Source: Chromera velia (taxonomy: Eukaryota; Sar; Chromeraceae). From it: a stretch of 18,300 bases of DNA. The notes below the pieces were generated by a model, which was given only the letters and a program-made list of their open reading frames with translations, had not been told where the DNA came from and searched no databases. The stretch is from positions 5,539-23,838 of the forward strand of contig JAHBMJ010002019.1 of assembly GCA_018398765.1 (NCBI GenBank). The letters run 5' to 3'. The position numbers and the translations under genes were made by a program. Numbering within the stretch: the stretch's first letter is position 1; every line of letters begins with the position of its first letter. Below, piece after piece: positions 1 through 9,441 of this stretch.

Positions 1-649
1 CCCCCCCCTAACACCATTCACAAATCCGAGTCACTGCAAGACTCAAGAAAGATGAAAAATTCAATAAATTCGATACTATCGAACCCTTTAGGTTTGAAGT
101 GCTTCTATACTTGCATGCAAAGTTATGCTTTGTTTAGTTGTGTTAAGTGATTGCAATGCCATACAGGCTTGGCAGATTGAGCATCCCGTAATTTGCAGGA
201 AATTCTGAGAAGAGGCTCCAATGCAGCTCCATGGGGAGCTCCGCATTCCTGAGGATCTGGGTGAGTATACATCGTTTTCTGTATATGTTCATTCAACTTT
301 GAACAGTCCTCTTGAACAATGCTGGATTGATCCGATCAGTTCTGGATCCGCCAATTAAGAAAATGAAGCCTTTCAAGGAAATCTTTGAAAGTCGCCCAGA
401 TTTCATTTTACGGGCTCTGTCCAAAAAGACAGATGTGCATCCAGCCAATCGCCCCCCTGGGAACTTCAAGACAACACCGTTGCACTGAACCAGCAGAAGG
501 ACCTGGCCCAAGTCAATTTCTGCATCTTTTTGCTCTCCTGCTCCACTTTTCCTGACCATCCTTGTGTGTCTGTCTACGTGCCGTTGTGTCAAGGACGGAT
601 TCCCTCCTGAAGACAACATGATGGCTCAGGACCGGGCCTTGTGTTGTGC
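1..649. other. No firm gene; possible minus-strand exon at 293-619
   Basis: The window opens with a run of C and about 290 bases in which I see no coding signal. A minus-strand open frame covers 293-619 and could be a further exon of the secreted-protein gene to its right, because a good minus-strand donor (GTAAGT, 655-650) points towards it. I found no strong pyrimidine-tract acceptor and recognise no domain, so I do not call it a gene. A TGCATGCA octamer lies at 112-119. Confidence 0.3.
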
Positions 650-1636
650 ACTTACTTCCTCCCCGAGGATGGACAAAGCAGATGCTGGTTGTCTTCTCCA
701 ATCTTCTATCCTGCCTTCGGATTCACCCACTCGTTGGCAGTCAGAGTGGCTGTTTCAGTCAGGGCACACTTTCCATCCAGGAACGTGACTGTTGCCGTGA
801 AGTCAAACGGAATGTTGGACTCCTCCAGAATGATATTTGTGGGACCGTTCTGAAAGTCGAACACAGTCAGTGCCAGCGCTATCTGTCCCTCTTCGGTAAT
901 CTGAACCCCAACAGCCGGGACCGTCTCGCCGGCAATCACGACGGACCCGGACACGCTGCCTGTGGTCAACTCTGCATCACAGCCAGGTCCTGTGACATTG
1001 AACAGAAAAATCACATGCATTATCTGACCCCATGCAGGGGGAACTGCGACCCAATCGATTCAATGCATGGTTGTGGTTGCTTCTGCACAATTAAGGTTGC
1101 TCGACGGGGCTGGAGAATGAATCCTCACTGTGAGAAGATGGAGGAGCACACAAGCTCGCACTCGCATTTCTTTCCGATGTCTTTCCCATCCTTTGATCCG
1201 AAGATACCCCCAAGCTTCCCGAGGTCCAGACCCTCCCCTGTCTCGAGAAGTCCGTCCAGTTTGAAGCCCTCAAAGTCGAAAAGCTGCAGCCAGTCACACG
1301 GTCAATCAAGCTTCGAAAATGATAAAGAGGCCAGTGGTTCAAAGCAACAACTTGAGAAGCAGACACATGCAGACCATGCATGCAACAGGAAGCAACAGGA
1401 TGATGCACATGCAGAAAGGGAAACGGGGGTCCGACGCATCCGCGAGGCATGCATGACTACTGCAGGGACGCCCACGTTCAAACGATCATGCCTCATTCAC
1501 AGTCAGGATCGAGGAGCCACGTAAATTGCTTCACGGAGCATTTTGATCCCTGCAAGAATTTTTGTCTGACTTTTTTGTCCTCTGCTGCATAACTCACGAC
1601 CAGCAGGGACCCGAGCACGGTGGCGGTGCGAAGCAT
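650..1636 (-). CDS. Putative small secreted protein, multi-exon, model incomplete
   Basis: An ATG at 1636-1634 begins a typical signal peptide: MLRTA, a hydrophobic core (VLGSLLVV) and a small-residue end (SYAA), followed by a charged, Cys-containing stretch that runs to a possible donor (GTGAAT) at about 1500. A second coding block on the same strand, about 989-706, follows a good acceptor (pyrimidine tract ending CACAG at about 990). It encodes a beta-rich, Thr/Val-rich segment with single cysteines (PGCDAEL near its start, DGKCAL near its end). The simplest join of the two blocks makes a TGA at the junction, so another exon or another site must be involved, or the gene is broken. The second block meets a TAG at 708-706, about 50 bases before a consensus donor (GTAAGT, 655-650). 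I recognise no family. The role is unknown beyond likely entry into the secretory route. Confidence 0.35.
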
Positions 1637-1856
1637 TTTGCCAGTACAGACTTGAAAGAAAGAGAAGGCTGCTTGCTGGAGTGGAAAACAAGGAGTCGGT
1701 AAGCAACTTTTTGAGCTCTGTACGTCCGTGCAGCCAAACCGTTCGCGGTGTCCGAAGCTTGACGAATCCATTGTGAGAGCTTAATTGTTTTCGCACTCGC
1801 GGCATGTTTTGGTGTGCGCGCGGCGCCCCAAAATTTTGACGGCCGCGCCCGCGGCG

Positions 1857-4004
1857 TCAAGAAGAGGACTCCAAGAGCTCCATAACCCTCCGCTCCCCTT
1901 CCGCCCTTTGTTTCAAAGAGCTCCGTGCAGGTGATGGAAGCACAGTCACGTCCAATAGAGCCAGCACCTCTGCAATCATCTGCTCCTCTGCTCGCACAGT
2001 TCCCGCAGCCCACGAGGACATCCCCATCGCCTCCAAGACCCTCATCTCACCTGAACACGCTTAGCAAGAGAAGTCACAGCCTCAAGTCAAACCACCCAAG
2101 CAATTTCCCCTGCTTGCTTTCATGGATCAATCAAACGATACACCCACAACGATGCAATCCTTCCCAGCCCACCGCAAAATGCTGAGAATATTTGATCCGT
2201 CGACATCCATCCTTCTGAGAAAAAAGCAAAAGAAAGAAAGATGAGCAAAACACTTCATTCCAACGCATCACATCACTCTGACTAACCATCAGAGTCCACC
2301 AAAAGGTCAACTGCCAGAAGATTAAAGCACTCCGGACTGCAGTCTGCTGAGCGACCGCAGAATCTCTCGGCTTCCTCCCTGTGTCCTCTCTCGACAAACC
2401 CCAAATGAGCAAGCACCGTTTTTGTCACCGCAGCCTCAACATCGGCCCAAAGACGGTCTCTCTTTTCTGTCCCGAAAAGTTGCTCCAAGAAAACGAAGGG
2501 AGACGCCGAACTATCATGAGGAGGTCGGCCCTTTGTCTTTCCCTTTCTTTCTTCCCTTCCCTCCTCTTCTGTCTCTTCCCCTGTCTGTCCTTCCGCTTCT
2601 TCCTCACCTGTACCCACACTCCCCTCTGCTCTGTCCTCTCCCCCAACTTCCTGTCTGCTCTCTACAAGAAACGGTGTGGAAGCTCAGGTGCGAGTTCTTG
2701 TACGTGTTCCGAGAGCTGGAGCTATTCTCGTCGTATCTGCTCGAGACAAGTTGAGACGCGATAAGACGATGCTCGAGATAAATGGGATTCCTCAGAAAAG
2801 AAAACATGAGAAGCAAACAAAAAGAAGAGAAAAGTGCGGAAAGAAAAACCAGAGAGACTACAAAAGAAACAAGAGAAGCGGAGAGATAAAGCGAGGATGG
2901 ATGCACTTCAAAAGAAAGAGCCGTCCCTTTCTTTCTCTGTCCCCCTTCCTACCGAGATCCCGACACAATAGGTCGATGACACGTTCTACAGATGAGCACG
3001 ACAGGGAGGGACCAATCGTAGACCAACGCGAAGACCCTGAAGTGCCATTTTCTTCCCCTGTACAGAAACGGACGGATCTCCTCTTGCACCAGCAGACGGG
3101 AATCTGCAATACCCGCAGACCGCAATTCTGCCACACGGGCCCGGAATTCTTCCACTGAAGCCACTGCGTACGTTCCCGTGCTCACGTGTTAGTTGTTCAC
3201 CTTCACAAACAACACGACCCCCTCCCTTGATTCCAGAGCTGCTTCCGCGTCTGTCTGGCCCTCGGGAAGATAGAAGCTCCGGGGCAGAGGCACAAATCCC
3301 CGAGGACCAGGGTGGCGTCTCTGGAAGTCTCGCCAGGTCTTGTCGAACCGCACCTGCAGGCACACGGCGGTTCATCGACCATTCAAATGCGCTTATACTT
3401 ACTCGCGCACTCACTCACTCACTCGCTCACCCTCTGTCCAAGGATCGACAGTGAAAAAAAGACCGAAATAAAGGAAGGAAGGAAGAAAGAAAGAAACACA
3501 CACACACACACACACACACACACGTACGAACGCACAAACACGCACTCAAGCGCACACACAGACACACACGCGAATGCGGGGCGTAGGGTGAAAAGAAAGA
3601 GATTTCCGCGCGTGAGGGTGCTGTACAGAATGCGCATGCAAAGTGTGCGTCCCCCATGAATGTTGAAAACAAAACGGAAGCTTCTCGCCCGTACCCCTTC
3701 AGGCACCAGACCGGATGTTTCAAGCTGGGTGTGTGTTGGTTTGGTTTTTGCGCCCCGAAGCTGTGTTGGTTTGTTTTTTGTGCCACACTTCTGCGACTGG
3801 GTGTGCGAATTGACATGAAAGACTACCAGACCTATCGACTTCACTGACCTTGTCTGCATTTGCCATGCCACACTTGTTCCACTTGGCAGGTAGTTTCTCT
3901 TCCCCCAGCCATGTGATCAGCGTATCGTCTTCAGACAGGCCCCAGAGGTAGCCCGAGGACGTGCTCACGTTGTGCCCATAGATGAACTGGAGCACACGCG
4001 TGGG
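1857..4004 (-). CDS. Tubulin-tyrosine ligase (TTL) family protein, multi-exon
   Basis: TTL-family enzymes ligate tyrosine, glutamate or glycine to tubulin using an ATP-grasp fold. Successive minus-strand blocks match it in order. 4004-3849 follows a CAG acceptor and ends at donor GTCAGT. 3353-2953 holds the segment FVPLPRSFYLPEG, the lysine region VVLFVKVNN, and the hallmark LLVQEEIRPFLYRGRKWHF. A block from 2790 (IYLEHRLIASQLVSSRYDE) resembles the strand after it. About 2530-2282 carries LEQLFGTEKRDRLW and FNLLAVDLLVDSDG, the usual C-terminal ATP-grasp region. A last block at 2045-1857 ends in TGA. The 4004-3849 and 3353-2953 blocks join in phase, and so does a donor at 2952 with the 2790 acceptor. 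The join after 2282 and the N-terminus are unresolved. An in-frame TAA lies at 3191-3189. Presence of a TTL suggests cilia or modified microtubules. Confidence 0.6.
2953..3353 (-). CDS. TTL core exon with an in-frame TAA
   Basis: The exon begins after the acceptor TGCAG at about 3354 and ends at a GTAGGA donor at 2952. Its frame continues from the previous exon in phase 0 and passes through the nucleotide-binding strand and the family signature (VQEEIRPFLYRGRKWHF, where R-K-x-x-x-R residues are typical). One TAA at 3191-3189 falls between VKVNN and HVSTGTY, which is where TTL proteins carry the K-x-n-G-x-G ATP-binding loop. A 37-base stretch starting at GTGAAC and ending GCAG, with CTAAC inside, looks like a minute intron, but removing it shifts the frame. 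The exon may therefore be mutated, or the splice may be one I cannot resolve. Confidence 0.5.
3408..3523. repeat. TCAC repeats, GAAA-type tract and (CA)14 microsatellite
   Basis: A run of TCAC units lies near 3408-3430, a GGAA/GAAA tract near 3470-3495, and an uninterrupted (AC)14 at 3496-3523 with degenerate CA-rich sequence after it. All lie inside the intron inferred between the TTL exons at 3849-4004 and 2953-3353. Confidence 0.9.
3849..4004 (-). CDS. TTL upstream exon
   Basis: This is a 156-base (52-codon) open block bounded by an acceptor GCAG at 4006-4005 and a donor AAG/GTCAGT at 3849-3848. It encodes a segment with LQFIYGHNV and LPAKWNKCGMANADK. Both ends are in phase 0, so it joins cleanly to the exon that starts at 3353. 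I infer that it is the region before the TTL nucleotide-binding core. The family match is weaker here than in the next exon. Confidence 0.45.
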
Positions 4005-4143
4005 CTGCGCAGCAATGCAGAGTACAAAAGAAAAAAAAACAGGAAAGGACTCAGACGAAATGAGAAAAGAGGCTTGCAGAAAGCGAACCAGTTGTCATCA
4101 ATCAGTGATAGCATTCAAACGCTTACCCACAAACACAGGGGAG

Positions 4144-4173
4144 AGAGATATAGATAGATATACAGATAGATAA

Positions 4174-4255
<82 letters not shown>

Positions 4256-4300
4256 GAGAGAAAGAGAAAGAGAAAGAAAGAAAGAAAGAAAGAAAGAAAG
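4144..4300. repeat. Compound (GATA)n-(TA)n-(GAAA)n microsatellite
   Basis: GATA-like units lead into about 75 bases of nearly pure TA repeats, broken once by GTA and once by ACA, then AAAT/GAGA and a GAAA run. It lies just upstream of the recognised TTL exons, probably in an intron or the upstream region. Open frames through it on the minus strand (runs of Tyr-Ile) are artefacts. Confidence 0.95.
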
Positions 4301-5300
4301 GAGAGGAACGTCTGAGTTTCAACCGACTTTCGACGTATTTCAACCGAGTCTTCTGACTGCCCACATTCAGGTGTACTACGCGTCCACGTACAGATTTATG
4401 GCCATGCATTGTAGCAGCATGAGAAGAAGTAAACCCAATTCGGTTTGAATTGACTCACCGCATCTGTCGATTCATCTCCCTGCCCCGCTCTCTGTCTTTC
4501 TCTCCCTCTGTCCCTATCTCCCTCCCTCCGTGACTGTCAGACCAATTCAGAGGGAGACCCCGAGGATGCACGGAGGGAGGGGGAGAAGGATTGCTTGGGG
4601 GGGAGCAGAAGGACGACTGTGCTGGTGCGTAGACGGGTTGACGAACGGAAACAAAGCGACAGACTGGCTGATGCACGCATGCACTGAATAGCTGCCTGAC
4701 GGACCCCGTGTCTTTTCATGTCTCCGCGGCTGTCCAGGACATTAAACTTCGGGCGTCTCTTTTCGAGGTCCCCGAGTTCTCTTCGCTGCACCTGTTGGTT
4801 GCCGAACTTTGAGGATGTCCATCCTCCCGTCCCCCCTTGGGGCTTCCACTTCCACACAATGCGTGCAAGGACCTTCCCGTGCTCCCACAGAGGGAAGGAA
4901 AGGGAAGAGTCAGGCCCCCCTCGAAAACCCAAGACACAAATTGGCAGCAACAGACAGAGATAGACAAGTGCAACATGAAGATGCTCTGCCGTTGCGCGCA
5001 GGTGCTTGCAACTCGTGAAGGATTTGCAGCTCCAGGCAGCATGCTGTCGACTCATTTTCGGATCCCTCTCAGACTCAGCACACAAGCCAGTCAGTGTAGC
5101 TTTCTAGGAAGTCGTGCGAGAACCGAAAGGCACATAAGAGCCCTGCGCAAGTGTCTCTCTGTCAATAATGCTCTCTGATCTGATCTGGAACTGTTGCTCA
5201 GCGCTAAGAGAATTTCATGTATTTCCATCCAAGCACGGCCGGCCGGATGCTCTCCCTATCAACCAGGACAATCGCACTCACGTGTGCATCAAATGACAGT
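4301..5300. other. No firm gene; possible upstream TTL coding on minus strand
   Basis: A minus-strand open frame of about 180 codons (5085-4537) contains a stretch, WKWKPQGGTGGW to FNVLDSRGDMKRHG, that has a normal amino-acid mix and could be an upstream exon of the TTL gene. I cannot place it on the TTL fold and found no clear splice pair, so I leave it unassigned. The rest is C/T-rich and intron-like. Confidence 0.3.
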
Positions 5301-5677
5301 TCTTCTAAGTGCGAGGTAGAATCGAGACTTTCGAACGGGTGGCTCTAGGGGCGCGCGTGTACAAATTATTTAAGCTGGGACGTGCTATACATCCACGAAC
5401 CCTCAGTTCTGAATTATTTAAGACAGAGCTTACACTGAGTGTTGCACGGAATGGGTGTTGCAAAATGTTGAGTGTTGCATACAACACCATTCAAGAACCG
5501 CGGCCCCGGCATACCTTTGAGGAGATTATGCAGGAAGGCCCATCACTACTGAGTGCATGCAGCGTCGCGGGTCCCACGCCGGGGGACCCCGGCATCCGGG
5601 TATCCACTTTGGGTGGGCCCCGCAAAGACAGCTACTAAGGCTGACTATCTGAATTTCAGTGCGTGAACAAAAATTTG
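5301..5677. other. Host DNA left of the copia insertion, with short internal repeats
   Basis: A 109-codon open frame (5309-5638, plus) exists but shows no recognisable domain. The same bases contain repeated words: ATTATTTAAG twice and GTGTTGCA three times, followed by a G/C-rich block near 5575-5625. This looks more like decayed repetitive DNA than a gene. Confidence 0.3.
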
Positions 5678-5683
5678 AGGCTG
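5678..5683. repeat. Copia target-site duplication, left
   Basis: AGGCTG abuts the left LTR and is repeated at 11667-11672. If LTR ends are drawn one base differently the duplication is the usual 5 bp. Confidence 0.85.
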
Positions 5684-5921
5684 TATAAGGAATTCACGTG
5701 TCAGAACTAGTTAGAACAGAGTTCAGAGAGGAGAGGGTGAGTGAATGCACCTCTCCTTGAATAAGTTAATGTAGATTGATCAGTTTCTCCTACATGGTGC
5801 ATGTACAGTTTGTAGTGTTGCAGATTTGCATAGCTTGTAGCGCACTGAGCCCAGGCTGAAGTCTCTGGGACCGCGGCCGTGAAAGGCCGGCGTCAATCGA
5901 CCCTAGACGCAATCTCTAACA
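5684..5921 (-). repeat. Copia 3' LTR (left copy)
   Basis: This is a 238-base direct repeat of 11439-11666. On the minus strand it begins TGTTAGAG and ends CCTTATA, so it has the canonical TG start but TA rather than CA at its end. It carries a 10-base insertion near 5707-5716 (TAGTTAGAAC, a near-repeat of its neighbour) that is absent from the other LTR. Confidence 0.95.
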
Positions 5922-5923
5922 AT

Positions 5924-5932
5924 CACCCCCTG
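5924..5932 (-). promoter_or_regulatory. Polypurine tract of the copia element
   Basis: On the minus strand AGGGGGTGA stands just before the LTR start TGTTAGAG and just after the pol TGA stop (5937-5935). This is the expected place and composition for the primer of plus-strand DNA synthesis. Confidence 0.7.
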
Positions 5933-5934
5933 AC

Positions 5935-6861
5935 TCAAACATTCACAGGAGAGTCACCTCTTTTCTTAGCTTTCGATCGACATGTCTTTGCGAAATCTAC
6001 CATTCCTCTCTTCACATGCACTTCCTTCTTCACTTCAATCTGAGGCACTTGACTCCCTCTCTCCTTTTCCAATTTGTACTTCGTATGTCTGTCTGCCCGC
6101 TGCCGATCAGTAGAAACCCAAAGCACCCGCGCCTTCAACGCTCTCAGCTCCTGCTGCACATACTTCAACAATCCATCTATCCGAGGCTCTCGCTTCGAAT
6201 ATCCACTCTTCAATTGCTCCATGAGAGGAGCACTGTCTGTATAAATCTCCACCTCCAGCGGCTTTATCCACAACGCCTCTGCAAGACGCTTCCATTGAAA
6301 AGATTGTTTCACACCATCTACAAGCGCACAAAGCTCTGCAGAGGTCGAAGAAATCAGCTTCTTTTTAATTCGTTTGCTCTTCCATACCACTAGATTCGTT
6401 CTTCTCATTCCCTCAATCTTTTCCTTCTTGTTAACCAAGTAAGCCTCAAAGCCCCCTCTTCCTTCACAACGGGAAAGAGAATACGCAGTATCCACAAACA
6501 AAGCAAGCTTCGGATCAATCACGCCCTCAAAGTGCAAACTGTCATTTTTTCCACGAGCTTTGATGAGGGCAAGCAAAGCAGTAACAAGCTTCGAACCAGT
6601 CAGGCGGGAACTGTAACGAGACAACTCACTGAAAACAAAAGCAGGATCGGCAGATGTCTGACATATCCAACCAAGCACACCCATCACTTTCATCATCACC
6701 GCAACCAGGTCTTCTTCTTTCTTTTCTTCCTTCTCTTCATTCAGTATCTCAGGGAAAAGAGACTTGCGAGGCAAATCGTCTGTCTGAACAGGAATGGACT
6801 TCAAGTATGCCTCCTGGCTGATCTCAAACCCGCTTTCATTCTTTCTCACCTCCAAACCCGT
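5935..6861 (-). pseudogene. Copia RT thumb and RNase H
   Basis: This continues the reverse transcriptase frame after the TAG at 6864-6862. The start resembles the copia segment following the YxDD box (SGFEISQEAYLKSI). The RNase H domain, which removes RNA from the cDNA hybrid, has all four acidic residues: D122 in LALFVDTAYS, E174 in STSAELCALV, D207 in EIYTDSAPL and D255 in QRADRHTK (numbering from the ATG at 6855-6853). The last motif is the copia version of 'ADxxTK'. The frame ends at TGA (5937-5935), immediately before the polypurine tract, which is the expected end of pol. Confidence 0.9.
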
Positions 6862-8295
6862 CTAGCCCATTTCACCCCCCACAGAGAGAATTTCTGGCTT
6901 ATCCATTTTCAAACGCTGTCTCAAAGGTTCAAAGTCACGAGCAGGGTCGGCAGAGAAAATGAGTAAATCATCAAGATGAACAGCCATCACTGCTTTTACC
7001 TTCTTCTCTTCATCCTTCAATACAAAGATGCTCTCAACGATTTCCTCCCATCCTTCTTCTGCTGCAATCCGTTTGAAATGCTTTCCATACAGACGAGGGG
7101 CATCTTTCAATCTATATATGGCTCTCTCTAGCTGATCGATAACTCCAGGTGCGAATCCTTCCAGGGAACCCATCGGGACGCGTCCTGGCAGCTGCATAAA
7201 CACCTCATCATGAATGCATACAGTCAGGAACGCAGTGCGCACATCTGACTTACCGATCGTCCACCCCTGACTGGATGCAAACGTAAAGCAAACCAAAAGA
7301 GCCCACCAAGCAGCTGTCCCACTGTAGTACGTCTCAACGTTCTTTTGGTCATCTTGAAATCCTTTACATACAAGACAGGCTTTCGGCTTTCTCTCTTTCC
7401 CTTTCATCTTCCATGTGAGCACCCATCTGGTTTTCATTGTTCTTCTCTTCTGTGGTATTCTTACTCCATTTATTTTCAACACTTTATTCTTCTCAAAGCT
7501 TTTCAATTCCCCTTGCATCGCTTCATCAAAGAGGCTTTTCTCTACCTCCTCTTCATTTGCATCAATGTGCCCCTTCCTTGAGTTCACATGCTTTATCATC
7601 TGGTCGACCACTTTCTTATCCACCATAAGTCTCTGTGGCGCCTTCCTGAATCCATTTCCTTCTCTCCTCACTTTCTTCCTTTCACCCTCCTTACTATCGT
7701 CCTGTGCTCCCTGCACCCTCTTCCCTTCTTGTGCTCCCTGCACTTTCTTATCATCCTGTGCTTCCTGCACTCCCTCCGTTTCTCTACTGCCTTGCTGCTC
7801 TCCTTCATGTACAAGAAAGCTAGCAAAGGCTGCGGCCCCCCCAGACTCTCCAAGCAAGTTGAGGCTAAACAACGAATCATCATCTAGAATGTCTGGCAGG
7901 ACGACTTCTCCTTCTCCCTCTTTCTCTGCTGGCTGCGCTGCCTGAACAGGTTCGCGACCCTGCCCTGACTGCTTTTTCTTTTCCTCTCCACCCCCCACCC
8001 CCTGCTGCTGACTCCGCAACTCCAGGTGGCCTGCCTGAAGTTGAGAGCCTGCTGCAAATGGAGGAGAGAAAGGAACAAGTGCAGAAATAGAAGATACAGA
8101 CTCTCCCACAACACGATCCAGCTGCCTGACGGCCGCTGACGGAACAGAGTTGGGAAAGATTGCCGGAGGAGACAACAGCTTCAGGGTCCACACCCCCTGC
8201 AGTAAGAACATCGACTTCTCTATCTTCATCGACGTCGAAATCAGAAAAACGATCAACATCGTCAGCAAGTGCAGTTGCTGACTCAGACACTCCAT
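6862..8295 (-). pseudogene. Copia reverse transcriptase with low-complexity linker
   Basis: The first part is a Gln/Lys/Glu-rich linker that joins integrase to reverse transcriptase. The real pol frame probably enters from the neighbouring frame near 8170, since sequence before that reads better in the frame of the integrase. The RT_copia domain begins near residue 265 (VLKINGVRIPQKRRTMKTRW) with KACLVCKGFQD, then IGKSDVRTAFLTV with the first catalytic Asp, then LERAIYRLKDAPRLYGKHF and the catalytic box VHLDDLLIF (D442, D443). The frame meets TAG (6864-6862) right after SVGGEMG and continues in the same frame into the thumb/RNase H region, so this stop cuts within the domain. Confidence 0.9.
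7704..7770 (-). repeat. Three 27-bp repeats in the pol linker
   Basis: GTGCTCCCTGCAC or a one-base variant occurs at 7704, 7731 and 7758, exactly 27 bases apart. On the minus strand each encodes a VQ(G/E)AQ-type unit in the linker between integrase and reverse transcriptase. Confidence 0.85.
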
Positions 8296-8371
8296 TCAAA
8301 AAGTCAGAAGACACATTCAAACCATACCATTCAATCAAAGACACAGCGCTCGGATGCATACGCAAAGGTCT

Positions 8372-9028
8372 CTATCCCTTTCCACTGTCTATCTTCACAA
8401 GAACACACACGACAGAGTCGCTTTCGACTCCAGCAAAGAACCCTTCCTTTCCTCTGACAGGCACAGCAGAAGAGGGAATCGGACGAGGGTCAGTCACAAG
8501 AACACGATCACCGACAGAGATGGGGGAAATGGGACGAGCAGCCTTAACACGAAACACAGACGCATTGGGCGACTTACCCATCGCAGACGAAACACATTCA
8601 TTCAAAGAATCAATCACACCACTCAACAACCACTTCGCACAATATTTTGGCAAATTCAAATCCGTAAGCAACTTCTAGAGCAATCTTTTTACTGTACGAT
8701 TCATTCTCTCTACTTGTGCTTGAGACTGGGGAGTGTAGATGCTTCCTTTCTTATAAAAGATGGACTCCTGATCACACACATGCTCGTACTGTCCCTTCTT
8801 TTCACCCACAAATTCTCTTCCGTTGTCAGTGCAAACCGTTGCAGGCTTTCCTTTGACTTTCAGCTTCTCACCCAGTCTCTCCCATCTTCTTACCCATGCA
8901 GTCAGATGTCTTACTGCCTTCCCTTTCGAAGGCAGAACCATGCCAGAAACAAAACGAGTTGCAGCATCGACAATCAAAGACACAGGGGTACCACTAGATA
9001 AAAACATGATATTGATAAATGACTTCAT
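8372..9028 (-). pseudogene. Copia integrase catalytic core, interrupted by TAG
   Basis: Integrase inserts the cDNA into the host genome. The RNase-H-fold core shows the DDE triad: D in SLIVDAATRFVSG (residue 21 from 9028), D in TVCTDNGREF (residue 68) and E in YTPQSQAQVERMNRTVKRLL (residue 107). A TAG (8677-8675) follows KRLL directly, and the frame carries on with KLLTDLNLPKYCAKWLL, the normal post-catalytic helix. A C-terminal SH3-like strand (VGDRVLVTDP) leads to another TAG (8374-8372), after which the frame stays open to about 8170. The triad is intact, so the defects are only stops and the frameshift upstream. Confidence 0.85.
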
Positions 9029-9034
9029 TGAATT

Positions 9035-9290
9035 CCTTTGCTTGCATGCCTTCCTGGCTCTTCTGAGGAATACGATACATCACAGCATTCACATGCTTGC
9101 ACTATCTGCACACATGCCTCACTTGATCACACGCCTCTCTGCTCACACGCGACATAATGCCTTTCTCTTTCATTGTTTCATACAGTCGCATACCAGTCGC
9201 ATACCCAAATCTCTTATGCCACATCAAAACCTCCCTCGCACTCATCTGACCTTCAGAAGGGAAGCTCACCCTCCGCAATTGATGCGCACC
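9035..9290 (-). pseudogene. Copia GAG-pre-integrase zinc finger (frame broken)
   Basis: Read in the frame ending at coordinates with remainder 2, this stretch gives REVLMWHKRFGYATGMRLYE followed by CDQVRHVCR, a TAG (9104-9102), and CKHVNA. That is the HHCC finger that precedes copia integrase (L-W-H-x-R-x-G, then C-x2-C), with the TAG at one of the two residues between the last cysteines. It is in a different frame from the protease (change near 9280-9290) and from the integrase core (change in a T-run near 9005-9012). Both changes look like one extra base. Confidence 0.7.
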
Positions 9291-9441
9291 TAACCGAATT
9301 GGCGGTCGCTCCTACGGGGCCTCCTTCTGACCTCCGTGCTGCAAGAACGCCCTGGGGCCACTCACATACAAGAGGTCTATCCTTTCTATCTACGTTCAAA
9401 CACACATGAAGGGGGCCATGCTTCACTGCCGGACTCTTTGA

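Noticed and set aside
646-1524. 292-codon plus-strand open frame
   Set aside because: It has low-complexity Ser/Pro/Lys/Gln content with no domain, and the minus strand shows a signal peptide and splice-like signals in the same place.
3419-3871. Minus-strand frames with Cys-Val runs
   Set aside because: They are a translation of the (CA)n repeat inside an intron.
4144-4409. Minus-strand open frame with Tyr-Ile and Ser-Phe runs
   Set aside because: It is a translation of the TA and GAAA microsatellites, not a protein.
7345-7945. Several plus-strand open frames up to 176 codons
   Set aside because: They are shadows opposite the copia reverse transcriptase and linker. They are rich in Phe/Ser/Leu because the linker codons are G/A-rich.
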